In this document: positions 8,516 to 16,732 of the stretch, piece after piece
Layout of the letters: each line of letters starts with the position of its first letter
Numbering within the stretch: the stretch's first letter is position 1
From: an uncultured Reyranella sp.
Lineage (GTDB): Bacteria > Pseudomonadota > Alphaproteobacteria > Reyranellales > Reyranellaceae
Length of the DNA stretch: 52,670 bases
Assembly: GCA_937919085.1 (NCBI GenBank)
Contig: CALFRN010000496.1
Coordinates: forward strand, 1-52,670
Reading direction: 5' to 3'
Translations under genes and position numbers: made by a program
Notes under the pieces: model-generated
Seen by the model: the letters and a program-made list of their open reading frames with translations, nothing else
Told to the model about the DNA's origin: nothing
Databases searched by the model: none

Positions 8516-10048
8516 ATGCGCGCGCTTGGCCCCTTCTGGATTGCCATCCTCCTGCTGCCACCGGTTCTGGCACTGACCGTCCTTCCGCCATTCGGGCAAC
8601 GCATGGTCGTGCTTGTCGGCATCTATGCACTGATGGGGCTGGGCTATCAGCTGGTCTTTGGCCAGCTTGGCGCGCTGAACCTGGCACAGGGCGCGTTGTT
8701 CGGCGTCGGGGCCTACGCCGCCGCGCTCGCCGCACCGGCGCTCGGCTGGCTGGCATTGTCCGTCGCGATCGTCGCCGCGGCAGTTCCAGCGGCGATCGCC
8801 GCCGGACCGATCCTGCGCCTGCAATCGCATTATTTTGCGCTCGCCACGCTGGCGCTGGCGTCGATCGTCAATCTCGTTGCCATACACGCCGAGGCGGTGA
8901 CCGGCGGCGCCAACGGAGTCTCCGGGTTCGCATCCGCGCTGCCGCGCGGGTCCGTTCTGCTGGCGATCGTCTGGGCCTGCCTGGTCATGGGCGTGCTGGC
9001 CTATTCGCGGCTGTTCGGGGGTCGGCTTGGCGAAGAAGCCCGTCTGGTGCGCGAGGCACCGTTGGTCGCCGCCACGCTCGGCATCGATGGCGGCCGTTGG
9101 CGCGTCGCGGCGTTTATTGCGGGCGGGTCCCTCGCCGGGTTGTCTGGCGCGTTCGCAGCGGCCCTCAATGGTGTCGTCTCGCCTGACGTGACCGGCTTCC
9201 CGGTCATGGTGCTTTGCCTCACATCGGTGGTCGTCGGCGGATCGAGGCATCCGATGGGCGCGGTCCTGGGGGCGGTGCTGGCCGTTTGCCTGCCCGAGCT
9301 GTTGCGCGACTTCCAGGGCGCGTGGCTACTGGTGTATGCGGCGGCAACGCTTGCCGTCGTGCTGTGGGCCCCAGGCGGCCTCGCCGAAGGGATCGATCGT
9401 CTGCGCGGTGCACCGCTGCCAGTACGGCCCGAGCCCGCCGTGCCGGAACGGCTGTTGCCCGCAGCCGGTCCGCAGCGGTTGGTGCTCGCAGATGTTGCCA
9501 AGCGCTTTGGTGGCGTCGAGGCTCTGAGCGACGTGTCGCTCGCGATCGAACGCGGCGAAATCGTCGGCCTGATCGGCCCCAACGGCTCGGGCAAGACGAC
9601 GCTGCTCAACGTGATCTGCGGCCTTGACCGCGCCGACAGCGGAACGATCAAGCTGGACACCGCGCATCTCGAGCGCCTGCCACCGCATGCGATTGCGCGC
9701 CACGGCCTTGGTCGCTCGTTCCAATCGAACATGCTGCCGGGAGACACGCGCTCGGCTGGCCTGGCGCGCGCGATCTCGACGCATGCGGCCTTTCTGCTGC
9801 TCGACGAACCAGCAGCGGGTGCCACCGATCGCGAACGCGAGCAGCTCGCTTCATTGCTGCGCCGTCTGCGCGACGCCGGCAGGGGCGTGGTGATTGTCGA
9901 TCACGACATCGACCTTCTGGCGCGGGTCTGCGACCGGCTGATCTGCCTCGACCGTGGCAAGGTGATCGCCGTCGGCCGACCGGCCGACGTGCGCGCCAAC
10001 CCCGATGTGCGGGCGAGCTTCCTCGGGCTGGAGGAGGCGGTGGCGTGA
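8516..10048 (+). CDS. LivM-LivG fusion: ABC permease fused to an ATPase lacking its helical subdomain
   Basis: A 510-residue fusion. Residues 1 to about 300 are a LivM permease with multiple membrane helices and the family segment GQLGALNLAQGA. Residues from about 320 are a LivG-type ATPase. The ATPase has an A-loop (RFGGVEAL), Walker A GPNGSGKTT at 354-362, Q-loop Q403, Walker B LLLDEP with D430, and the H-loop in VDHDIDLL. Between Q403 and D430 there are only 27 residues, where the family has roughly 80-100. The helical subdomain and a recognisable LSGGQ or YGQQR signature are therefore missing, leaving a GDTRSAGLARAIS remnant. The reading frame is intact. LivM-LivG fusions are known in this family; the internal loss is unusual. 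Confidence 0.9.
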   Translation: MRALGPFWIAILLLPPVLALTVLPPFGQRMVVLVGIYALMGLGYQLVFGQLGALNLAQGALFGVGAYAAALAAPALGWLALSVAIVAAAVPAAIAAGPILRLQSHYFALATLALASIVNLVAIHAEAVTGGANGVSGFASALPRGSVLLAIVWACLVMGVLAYSRLFGGRLGEEARLVREAPLVAATLGIDGGRWRVAAFIAGGSLAGLSGAFAAALNGVVSPDVTGFPVMVLCLTSVVVGGSRHPMGAVLGAVLAVCLPELLRDFQGAWLLVYAAATLAVVLWAPGGLAEGIDRLRGAPLPVRPEPAVPERLLPAAGPQRLVLADVAKRFGGVEALSDVSLAIERGEIVGLIGPNGSGKTTLLNVICGLDRADSGTIKLDTAHLERLPPHAIARHGLGRSFQSNMLPGDTRSAGLARAISTHAAFLLLDEPAAGATDREREQLASLLRRLRDAGRGVVIVDHDIDLLARVCDRLICLDRGKVIAVGRPADVRANPDVRASFLGLEEAVA

Positions 10049-10707
10049 GCATGCCCGTGCTGGAGGTCGGAAATTTGACCGTCGATGCCGGCGAGATCGT
10101 GGCGCTGCTCGGCGGCAACGGCGCCGGCAAGACTGCCTTGCTCGAGGCTGTCCTTGGCATCCGGCCAGCGTCCGGTCCGGTGGTGCTGTTCGGCCGCGAT
10201 GTATCGGCAATGACGGTCGAGCAGCGCGTGTCGCTCGGTGTCGGATACGTGCCTGAAGGCCGGAGGGTATTTGCCGGTCTCACCGTGCGCGAGAATCTCG
10301 AGGTGGCTTCGCTCCTGCCTGCCGTCGGACGTGACAGGCGGATAGAGGAAATGCTGGCCCTGTTTCCGATGTTGGGCGAACGGCCGGAGGCGCGGGCCTG
10401 GCTGCTGTCCGGCGGCCAGCAGCAGATGCTCGCCCTGGCGCGAGCGCTCATGAACAGGCCGCGTCTGCTGCTGATGGACGAGCCGACCTTGGGTCTTGCA
10501 CCGCTTGTGGTCGCCGATCTCCTGCGTCGGCTGCCGCGGATGGCGGTCGACGGGACGGCGATCGTGCTGGCCGAACAGCGTGCCGGGCTGGCGTTGACGG
10601 TTGCAGGCCGGGGCTTGGTCCTGAGACGCGGACAGATCATCCGCACGGGGTCGGCGGCGGAGCTTGCAGCCGACCCAGGGTTGGCCGATCTGATGGCGGG
10701 GGGCTGA
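10045..10707 (+). CDS. livF: ABC transporter ATPase LivF, shortened N terminus
   Basis: A 220-residue LivF-type ATPase. Walker A is GGNGAGKT with K29, the signature is an intact LSGGQ at about 121-125, and Walker B is LLLMDEP with D145. The Q-loop segment reads YVPEGRRVFAGLTVREN, typical of LivF. The N terminus jumps from LEVGNLTV straight to DAGEIVALLG. The usual strand with the A-loop aromatic residue (a YG-x-x-x-AL segment of about 17 residues) is absent, so adenine stacking should be weakened. The start is a GTG at 10045 sharing GTGA with the upstream stop; an ATG at 10051 is also possible. No gene for a periplasmic binding protein lies in the window. Confidence 0.92.
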   Translation: MSMPVLEVGNLTVDAGEIVALLGGNGAGKTALLEAVLGIRPASGPVVLFGRDVSAMTVEQRVSLGVGYVPEGRRVFAGLTVRENLEVASLLPAVGRDRRIEEMLALFPMLGERPEARAWLLSGGQQQMLALARALMNRPRLLLMDEPTLGLAPLVVADLLRRLPRMAVDGTAIVLAEQRAGLALTVAGRGLVLRRGQIIRTGSAAELAADPGLADLMAGG

Positions 10708-12045
10708 CTAGGCCCGTCGGCTCTGGGCGTTCCAGTAGAGCTCAAGATTTGCGATCAGTGCCGGACTGAAGTGGCAGTAGGCCTGCTCGCGGGCATAGAG
10801 CGCGGCGTAGCGGCGGAACAGGTCGAGTGGTTCCACGGCGAGGCGCAGCGCCCGGCGATTACCGATGACGCCCACGACCCCCGAGCTGGTCAGCCGGTCA
10901 ATGGCCCGATCGATGGTCCGTTCCATCGCCTCCGGTTCCACGACCTCGTCGCAGATCAGCCGCCCTTCCGGGGAATCGCACTCGAAGCGGCGTTCGTACA
11001 TGATCGCCTGGCGGGCGAGCCGATCGCCGATGAAACGCGCCAATCGCAGGTTTGCCATCGCCGGAATTATGCCTTCCTTGCGCGCCGGCAGGGTCATGTA
11101 GGCGTCGCGGGCGGCGATGTTGAAATCGCTGGCCAGCAGGATCTGGCAGCCGCCGCCGATGGCGAATGTATCGACGGCAGAAATCCAAAGCTTTTCGATC
11201 GAATCGCCGGCGACCTCGTCGGGCGTCACTTCGGGTCGTGCCAGTCCACGCATCATCTTGTTCACGAAGCCCAGGTCGCGGACCATGAACCACAGATAGG
11301 GGATGCGACCATGATAGAGGTGCGTGAGATTGATGCCTGAGTTGTACACGCGACGGCCGGCATATTTGCCCGTGGGAACGACGTCTCCGCGCAGCACCGC
11401 GACCTCGCTGTTCGGATCGAGGGTGCAAACGTCGGCGCCGATCTCGGTCGCCGCCTGGGTCGAAAGATCCTCTGAATTGAGGAAGCGCGGGTTGGACAGC
11501 AGCAGTACCGCCGCCTTGCCCTGGCGTTCGACCTTGGCGGTTCCGAGATCGAGCCTGCCGTCGCGCAGGAATTTGGCCAATGCCTCCGCGGATTCCTCCC
11601 GGGGCAGCAACATGGCATGACAGAGGTGCATCCCGCATTCGGGATCGGCAAGGAACTGGTTGCACAGGATGCCCTGATCGACTTCCCGGCCTTCCTTCTC
11701 CGACTGTCGAAGCGCCGACTCGGCTTCGACCTCGGTGCGCGTCGGTACCAGCCCGGGGACGCAATCCGCCGCGTCGTAGACAAGGCGTTCGACGCGCACG
11801 AATTTCCGGCGGCCGTCCGTCAACCGGTCGTATAGCGTATGGGCGTGGCGACGCAGGAACGCAAAGCGCGCCTCCCGCGCGGCGTCCTTGATCGCCTCGG
11901 CCCTTTCGGCGGCTGCGGCGTCGCGTAGCGGTTTGGCCGGCAGGCGGCCCAACTGCTCGTCAGCCTCTCGCCAATAGGCGGAAAACGCGACCGCGTCGGC
12001 CGCGAAGTCGTTTCCGACAACCGGCATCGAAATCACCGAATCCAT
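10708..12045 (-). CDS. DpgC-like crotonase-fold protein (3,5-dihydroxyphenylacetyl-CoA 1,2-dioxygenase homologue)
   Basis: A 445-residue protein whose whole length resembles DpgC of glycopeptide-antibiotic producers. An N-terminal helical region (about 1-180) includes the segments FLRRHAHTLYDRLTDG and EVDQGILCNQFL. It is followed by a crotonase/enoyl-CoA hydratase core with VLRGDVV, YAGRRVYNSGINLTHLY and the oxyanion-hole GGGCQILLASDF. DpgC uses O2 without metal or flavin to cleave 3,5-dihydroxyphenylacetyl-CoA to the glyoxylate needed for dihydroxyphenylglycine. No DpgA, B or D partners are here, so the substrate is unknown and a plain hydratase or hydrolase role remains possible. It converges on livF with no gap between stop codons and heads toward it from the tRNA-Gly side. 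Confidence 0.85.
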   Translation of the reverse strand: MDSVISMPVVGNDFAADAVAFSAYWREADEQLGRLPAKPLRDAAAAERAEAIKDAAREARFAFLRRHAHTLYDRLTDGRRKFVRVERLVYDAADCVPGLVPTRTEVEAESALRQSEKEGREVDQGILCNQFLADPECGMHLCHAMLLPREESAEALAKFLRDGRLDLGTAKVERQGKAAVLLLSNPRFLNSEDLSTQAATEIGADVCTLDPNSEVAVLRGDVVPTGKYAGRRVYNSGINLTHLYHGRIPYLWFMVRDLGFVNKMMRGLARPEVTPDEVAGDSIEKLWISAVDTFAIGGGCQILLASDFNIAARDAYMTLPARKEGIIPAMANLRLARFIGDRLARQAIMYERRFECDSPEGRLICDEVVEPEAMERTIDRAIDRLTSSGVVGVIGNRRALRLAVEPLDLFRRYAALYAREQAYCHFSPALIANLELYWNAQSRRA

Positions 12046-12075
12046 AGCGACGATGTTTCCTGCCCCGACGGTTGT

Positions 12076-12150
<75 letters not shown>

Positions 12151-12159
12151 ATCGGCGAT

Positions 12160-12190
12160 AGTCTAGCCTGCGGTTGCGCCGCAGGTCCAA
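12160..12190 (-). promoter_or_regulatory. Possible promoter of tRNA-Gly
   Basis: On the minus strand, TTGGAC (12190-12185) and TAGACT (12165-12160) are separated by 19 nt and end 9 nt before the tRNA 5' end. The distance to the tRNA is right for sigma-70, but the spacer is 2 nt longer than ideal. The assignment rests only on position and hexamer similarity. Confidence 0.35.
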
Positions 12191-12207
12191 TCGTGTATCT
12201 GGAAACG

Positions 12208-13365
12208 ATGCTGGATGAAATTTTGACCGCTGAAGAGCGCGCTGTCGTGGCGCGCGCCAGGGCTTTTGCCGAAGAACATGTTGGACCCAACGCGGCGCGC
12301 TGGGAATGGGAGCGGCGCTACCCGCTTGAGACCATCAAGGCTGCCTGTGCGATTGGCCTCAACACCATCGAGCTCGCCAAGCAACACGGCGGCCAGGGGC
12401 ACTCCTTCTCCTGCAAGCTGCGGGCCTTCGAGGAAATCGCCCGGTACGATTTCGCGTTCGCCTTCGCATTGATCAACCATCACAACGCCTGCACGCGCTT
12501 TGCCCGTGATGGCCAGCCGTCGCATGTCGCGCGATTGCTGCCGCGGATGATCGCCGGCGATCTGATCGGCTGTGCAGGTCTCAGCGAGCCTGGCGTCGGC
12601 AGCGACTTCGGCGGCCTCGAGATGGCGGCCGTGCGTGTCGATGGCGGCTGGAAATTGAACGGCGCCAAGGCCTGGATCACCAACGCCGCGGTCGCCGGCC
12701 TCTCGGTCGCCTATGCCCAGACCGACAGTTCGCAGGGCTACCGCGGCATCGCCTGCTTCGCGATCGAGGCCGATCGCCCGGGCTTTGAGCGCGACAAGCC
12801 GTTCGAGGTGCACGGGGGCCACGCCATCGGCGTCGGCGGCTTCCGGCTGATCGACTACTTCGCGCCGGACGAGGCGGTGCTGCATGCGCCCGGCAAGGCG
12901 TTCAAGGCGGCGCTTGCCGGCATCAACGGCGCGCGCGCCTACGTTGCCGCCATGTGCTGCGGCATGCTTCAGGCCTCGCTCGAAGCCGCGGTGCGCTACA
13001 CCCAGCAACGCCGGACCTTCGGCCAACCGGTACTCGACCATCAGGGCGTGCGCTGGAAGCTGGTCGATGCCGCGACCGATCTCGAAGCCGCGCGCCTTCT
13101 CACCTATCGTGCCGCGCGCCTGATCGACGAGGCGGGTGACGCCGTTCTCCCGGCCGCTTACGCCAAGAAATTCGCCACCGACATGGCGTTGCGTCGCATC
13201 GCCGACTGCATCCAGGCGATGGGCGCAAACGGCTTGCGCGCCGAGTATCCGCTGGCGCGCCATCTCGCGGGCGCCAAGATCGCCGCCTACACCGACGGCT
13301 CGATCGAGATGATGAACGAGCGCATCGGCGCGGGCCTGCCGGCGGTGTTCGGAAAGCCGGCCTGA
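12208..13365 (+). CDS. Acyl-CoA dehydrogenase
   Basis: A 385-residue flavoprotein with the three ACAD domains in order: N-terminal helical (to about 115), beta-barrel with the FAD/substrate loop GCAGLSEPGVGSDFGG, and C-terminal helical with RRTFGQPVLDHQ. ACADs oxidise acyl-CoA to trans-2-enoyl-CoA and pass electrons to ETF. The C-terminal segment YTDGSIEMMNERIG contains the region that carries the catalytic glutamate in several subfamilies. Chain length or branching preference cannot be told. The ATG at 12208 is preferred, because the longer upstream frame runs antisense through the tRNA gene. It may share a promoter region with the divergent tRNA-Gly. Confidence 0.93.
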   Translation: MLDEILTAEERAVVARARAFAEEHVGPNAARWEWERRYPLETIKAACAIGLNTIELAKQHGGQGHSFSCKLRAFEEIARYDFAFAFALINHHNACTRFARDGQPSHVARLLPRMIAGDLIGCAGLSEPGVGSDFGGLEMAAVRVDGGWKLNGAKAWITNAAVAGLSVAYAQTDSSQGYRGIACFAIEADRPGFERDKPFEVHGGHAIGVGGFRLIDYFAPDEAVLHAPGKAFKAALAGINGARAYVAAMCCGMLQASLEAAVRYTQQRRTFGQPVLDHQGVRWKLVDAATDLEAARLLTYRAARLIDEAGDAVLPAAYAKKFATDMALRRIADCIQAMGANGLRAEYPLARHLAGAKIAAYTDGSIEMMNERIGAGLPAVFGKPA

Positions 13366-13366
13366 T

Positions 13367-14521
13367 CTAGGCGTTGTCGGCGCGCCTGAGCGCCTGGTCG
13401 AGATCGTTGAAGAGATCGCCGCAGTCTTCCACGCCCACCGACAGGCGGAGCAGGTCGGGCGGGCAGGGCGTCCCCGGACCTTCGATGCTGGCGCGATGCT
13501 CGATCAGGCTTTCGACGCCGCCCAAAGAGGTTGCGCGCTTCCACAAGGCGACGCGCGCCGCGGCAGCGATCGCCGCGCGTTCGCCGCCCTTGACCCGGAC
13601 CGACAGCATGCCGCCGAACCCGCCCGCCATTTGCCGGCGCGAAACGGCGTGGCCGGCGAAGGTCGGCAGACCGGGATAGAGCACCTCGGCGACCATGGGG
13701 TGGGCGGCAAGCCGTTCGGACAGCGTCTGCGCCGACCGGCAGGCCCATTCCACACGCGGGAACAGCGTGCGCATCCCGCGCATCAGCAGCCACGCCTCGG
13801 TCTGGCCGAGAATGGTGCCGAGCTGGGCGCGGATCGCGCGCAGCTTCGCCCAGTGGGCGTCGTCACGTGCACCGACCAGCGCGCCGGCGATGATGTCGGA
13901 ATGCCCGTTCAGGTACTTGGTCGCCGAATGCATGACGATGTCGGCGCCGAACTCGATCGGCCGCGTCAGCACCGGCGTTGCCACGGTGGAATCGACGCCG
14001 AGCAGGGCGCCTGCCCGGTGGGCGATGTCGGCCGCCGCCGCGATGTCGGTCACGCACCAGGTCGGGTTGGCCGGCGTCTCGATCCACACCAGCTTGGTCA
14101 TTCCCGGCCGGACCGCAGCGGCGAGGGCGTCGGTCCGGTCGGCATCGACGAAATCGACCTCGAGACCCCAGTGGGTCGCGAATGTCGCCAGCCAGTTGCG
14201 CAGCGACCAGTACATGACTTTGGGGACGACGACATGGTCGCCTGGCGCCAGCGCCAGGAAGCAGGCGGTTGCCGCGCTCATGCCGGAGGAAAAGACCAGC
14301 GCCTTGGAGCCGCCTTCGAGGGCCGCCAGTGTCGCCTCGGCCTGGTCGAAGGTCGGATTGTCGGCGCGGGCGTAGATCCGGCCGGAGCTATAGCCGTTGT
14401 CTTCGTCGCGCAGATAGGTGCTCGCCATGTGGATGGGCGGCACGACGGCCCTGGTCACCGGGTCGATCCAGCCCATCGCCTGGGCGGCGAGCGACGCTGG
14501 AGTGATTTTCTGGTCGGTCAT
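13367..14521 (-). CDS. metC: PLP-dependent trans-sulfuration enzyme (cystathionine beta-lyase/gamma-synthase family)
   Basis: A 384-residue fold-type-I PLP enzyme of the Cys/Met metabolism family. The Schiff-base lysine is K202 in HSATKYLNGHSD. The N-terminal YARADNPTFDQAEATLAALEGG and the PANPTW segment are typical. Cystathionine beta-lyase (pyruvate plus homocysteine release) is the most likely activity, but gamma-synthase, O-acetylhomoserine sulfhydrylase-like or methionine gamma-lyase activity cannot be excluded from motifs alone, so the symbol is tentative. The ATG at 14521 begins conserved sequence; a longer frame to 14596 exists. metX-metW lies about 4.4 kb away in the same window, fitting a methionine role. 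No SAM-II motif was found in its own leader. Confidence 0.85.
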   Translation of the reverse strand: MTDQKITPASLAAQAMGWIDPVTRAVVPPIHMASTYLRDEDNGYSSGRIYARADNPTFDQAEATLAALEGGSKALVFSSGMSAATACFLALAPGDHVVVPKVMYWSLRNWLATFATHWGLEVDFVDADRTDALAAAVRPGMTKLVWIETPANPTWCVTDIAAAADIAHRAGALLGVDSTVATPVLTRPIEFGADIVMHSATKYLNGHSDIIAGALVGARDDAHWAKLRAIRAQLGTILGQTEAWLLMRGMRTLFPRVEWACRSAQTLSERLAAHPMVAEVLYPGLPTFAGHAVSRRQMAGGFGGMLSVRVKGGERAAIAAAARVALWKRATSLGGVESLIEHRASIEGPGTPCPPDLLRLSVGVEDCGDLFNDLDQALRRADNA

Positions 14522-14665
14522 TGTTGCCCCGTGAGCTTGCAGATGGCTTACTTCAAGCGCGGTTTTATAGCTTATCGTCGGCGGTTCGGATTGCACTAGT
14601 ACCCGTCCGGCGACGTTGCGGGTACGGAAAATCGTGGCGTCGGAGATCCGACACGAGGGGCAGCA

Positions 14666-15295
14666 ATGGCAGTGGAAATTCTGAAGCAGCAGGCGTCATC
14701 GCAGCCGGTTGCCGGCAATGGCCGCGTCGGACGTACGCGCGACGCCATCGTTGCGTCGGCATTCGCCCTGGCCGCGGCGGGCGAGGTTGCCCCGATCGTG
14801 CGCGATGTCGCCAAGATGGCCGGTGTTTCGGCACGTACCGTCTTTCAGCATTTTTCCGACACGGCCGAACTCTACGTCGCCGTCCTCGCACGCATGTTCG
14901 CCGGTCTGTTCGCAGACGTGCCCGAACTCGGCATGTCGTTGCCGCTCGCAGCGCGGCTGTCGCTTGTCGTCGATCAGGATGCGAATCGCTACGAGCGGCT
15001 CCTGCCGATGTGGGCATTCATCGGGATGCTGCAGCGCCGGTCGACCACGGCCGCGGATATGATGGTGCAGCTCTATACGACCAACCATGCCAACCTGGGC
15101 CGATGGTTCGACCGTGAACTGGCGGGGCTTTCCGCCGAGGCGCGCGAGCGGACACTGAACGCGCTGGCCCTGGCGCTTGCCCCGGAAAGCTGGGTGATGC
15201 TGCGTCAGCGTCTGGGGCTGACGACCGACCAGGCGCGCGACGAACTCCACTTTGTCGTGAACGCGCTGCTTAACGGGTCTGCGAACCGCCGCTAG
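14666..15295 (+). CDS. TetR-family transcriptional regulator
   Basis: A 209-residue repressor-type protein. The N-terminal helix-turn-helix (about residues 24-68) includes VRDVAKMAGVSARTVFQHFSD, the typical TetR recognition segment. The C-terminal ligand-binding helical domain shows no recognised motif. A GAGGGG ribosome site precedes the ATG at 14666. It is divergent from the metC-like gene across 144 nt, so that gene is a natural candidate target. Its 3' end overlaps the convergent chaC gene by 26 bp. Confidence 0.9.
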   Translation: MAVEILKQQASSQPVAGNGRVGRTRDAIVASAFALAAAGEVAPIVRDVAKMAGVSARTVFQHFSDTAELYVAVLARMFAGLFADVPELGMSLPLAARLSLVVDQDANRYERLLPMWAFIGMLQRRSTTAADMMVQLYTTNHANLGRWFDRELAGLSAEARERTLNALALALAPESWVMLRQRLGLTTDQARDELHFVVNALLNGSANRR

Positions 15296-15836
15296 GACCG
15301 GTTCGTCGCGCCAGATCCTCAAGACCGCGATCGCGCAGGCCAAACTCGCGCAGGTGGCCAACGGTGTTGTGAAGGTAGGCCAGGTTGGTGCCGGTGACGC
15401 CGCTGCCGCCGCGCAGCAGCGCAAGGGCCTTCGCTGTCGGCAGCTTGCCGGCGAACTGGCGGTGCCGCCGGTCGGCGAGATAGACCAGCGCCGGCACCTT
15501 CCGTCCATCGTCCAGCCGGATCGGCCGGACCGCCTCTTCGTACACACCATCGTTGTCGATCTCGCGGTGCCTGAGGTAGCGACGGGTCGCGTCGTAGCTT
15601 GCCGGTGGCAGGCGATGGGCGAGACCGCGGCAGGCGCCGCCGGGCAGCAGCCCGAGGATCAGCCCGGGCCGGGCCGGTGTGCCGCGGTAGTGTTCGGAAT
15701 AGACGCAGAGCGCGCGGTGCCAGCCGTGCAGGTGCGCCGCCCGCGTCTCCGGCGTGGCGAACCCGGGATTCCACATCAGCGAGCCGTAGGCGAAGACCCA
15801 AAGCGGCCGGGCATCGGCGATGTCGCCGGCGCTCAC
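15270..15836 (-). CDS. chaC: Gamma-glutamylcyclotransferase (ChaC family)
   Basis: A 188-residue ChaC/GGCT-fold enzyme. The substrate-binding loop VFAYGSLMWNPGF near the N terminus is the family signature Y-G-S-L. The catalytic glutamate is probably in the GVYEEAVRPI segment. ChaC proteins cleave glutathione to 5-oxoproline and Cys-Gly in the cytosol. The start is a GTG at 15836 that overlaps the tyrA stop as GTGA, so it is translated as the last gene of the chorismate mutase-hisC-tyrA operon. A longer in-frame upstream reading lies inside tyrA and was not used. Confidence 0.9.
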   Translation of the reverse strand: MSAGDIADARPLWVFAYGSLMWNPGFATPETRAAHLHGWHRALCVYSEHYRGTPARPGLILGLLPGGACRGLAHRLPPASYDATRRYLRHREIDNDGVYEEAVRPIRLDDGRKVPALVYLADRRHRQFAGKLPTAKALALLRGGSGVTGTNLAYLHNTVGHLREFGLRDRGLEDLARRTGPSGGSQTR

Positions 15837-16732
15837 GCCTGGTTGAGATGTATCAGCGCGCGGCGAATCTCGCGGGTGCGCGTGAACAGGTCGAACAGCT
15901 TGTCGCCCTCGCCCCAGCGGATGGCGCGCTGCAGGTAGAAGAGATCCTCCTGGAAGCGCTGGAGGACTTCCAGCACGGCTTCGCGATTGTTGAGGAACAC
16001 GTCGCGCCACATCGTCGGGTCGGACGAGGCGATGCGCGTGAAGTCGCGGAAGCCGCCGGCGGCAAAGCGCAGCACTTCACTGTTGAGATGTCCGGCAAGA
16101 TCGTCGGCCGTGCCGACGATGGTGTAGGCGATGAGATGCGGCAGGTGCGACGTGATGGCGAGGATGCGATCGTGGTCGGCGGGATCGAGCCGCTCGATCA
16201 GGCTGCCCAATCCCTTCCAGAAGGCTTCGAGCCTGTCGACGGCGGAGGGGTCGCAGTCGGGCAGCGGCGTCAGGATGCACCAGCGGCCGTCGAAAAGTTC
16301 GGCAAACGCCGCTTCCGGACCGGAATTCTCGGTTCCGGCCACCGGATGCGCCGGCACGAAATGCACGCCGGCCGGCAGATGCGGCTGCATGGCGTTCACC
16401 ACCGCCTGTTTCACCGAACCGACGTCGGAGACGATGCAGCCGGGCTTCAGGCTGGGCGCGATCAGGCGCGCGGCCTCGCCGCAGGCGCCGACGGGCGTGC
16501 AGACGATCACCAGATCGGCGCCCTCGCAGGCCGCCGCCAGGTCGGTGCCGCAATGATCGACCAGTTTAAGCCGGTTCGCGGTCGCGGCGGTTTCGGCGCT
16601 TCGCGTGGCAGCGACGATGCTGCGGGCAAAGCCGCCGCGTCGGGCGGCCAGTGCGATCGACCCGCCGATCAGGCCGATGCCGATCAGCGCGATCTTGTCG
16701 AACATCGGTTTGGCCTCGGGGGGATTGTTCAT
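15833..16732 (-). CDS. tyrA: Prephenate/arogenate dehydrogenase
   Basis: A 299-residue TyrA/TyrC-type enzyme that oxidatively decarboxylates prephenate or arogenate on the way to tyrosine. The NAD(P)-binding GIGLIGGS motif is at about residues 18-25. Catalytic and substrate residues sit in SDVGSVK and in HFVPAHPVAGTENSG, including the key histidine. There is no chorismate mutase or ACT domain; the mutase is a separate gene upstream. The ATG overlaps the hisC TGA as ATGA, and the gene's own stop overlaps the chaC start, so all three are probably translationally coupled. Confidence 0.95.
   Translation of the reverse strand: MNNPPEAKPMFDKIALIGIGLIGGSIALAARRGGFARSIVAATRSAETAATANRLKLVDHCGTDLAAACEGADLVIVCTPVGACGEAARLIAPSLKPGCIVSDVGSVKQAVVNAMQPHLPAGVHFVPAHPVAGTENSGPEAAFAELFDGRWCILTPLPDCDPSAVDRLEAFWKGLGSLIERLDPADHDRILAITSHLPHLIAYTIVGTADDLAGHLNSEVLRFAAGGFRDFTRIASSDPTMWRDVFLNNREAVLEVLQRFQEDLFYLQRAIRWGEGDKLFDLFTRTREIRRALIHLNQA

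Noticed and set aside
7532-9250. A 572-residue minus-strand open frame opposite livH-livM
   Set aside because: It is very rich in Arg, Gln, Asp and Gly, has no family match by eye, and lies opposite clear membrane proteins. GC-rich codon bias creates such antisense frames.
14522-14665. SAM-II riboswitch search in the leader of the metC-like gene
   Set aside because: No ATTTGA-CTTGC-GCTAAAA arrangement and no pseudoknot pairing were found on the minus strand.
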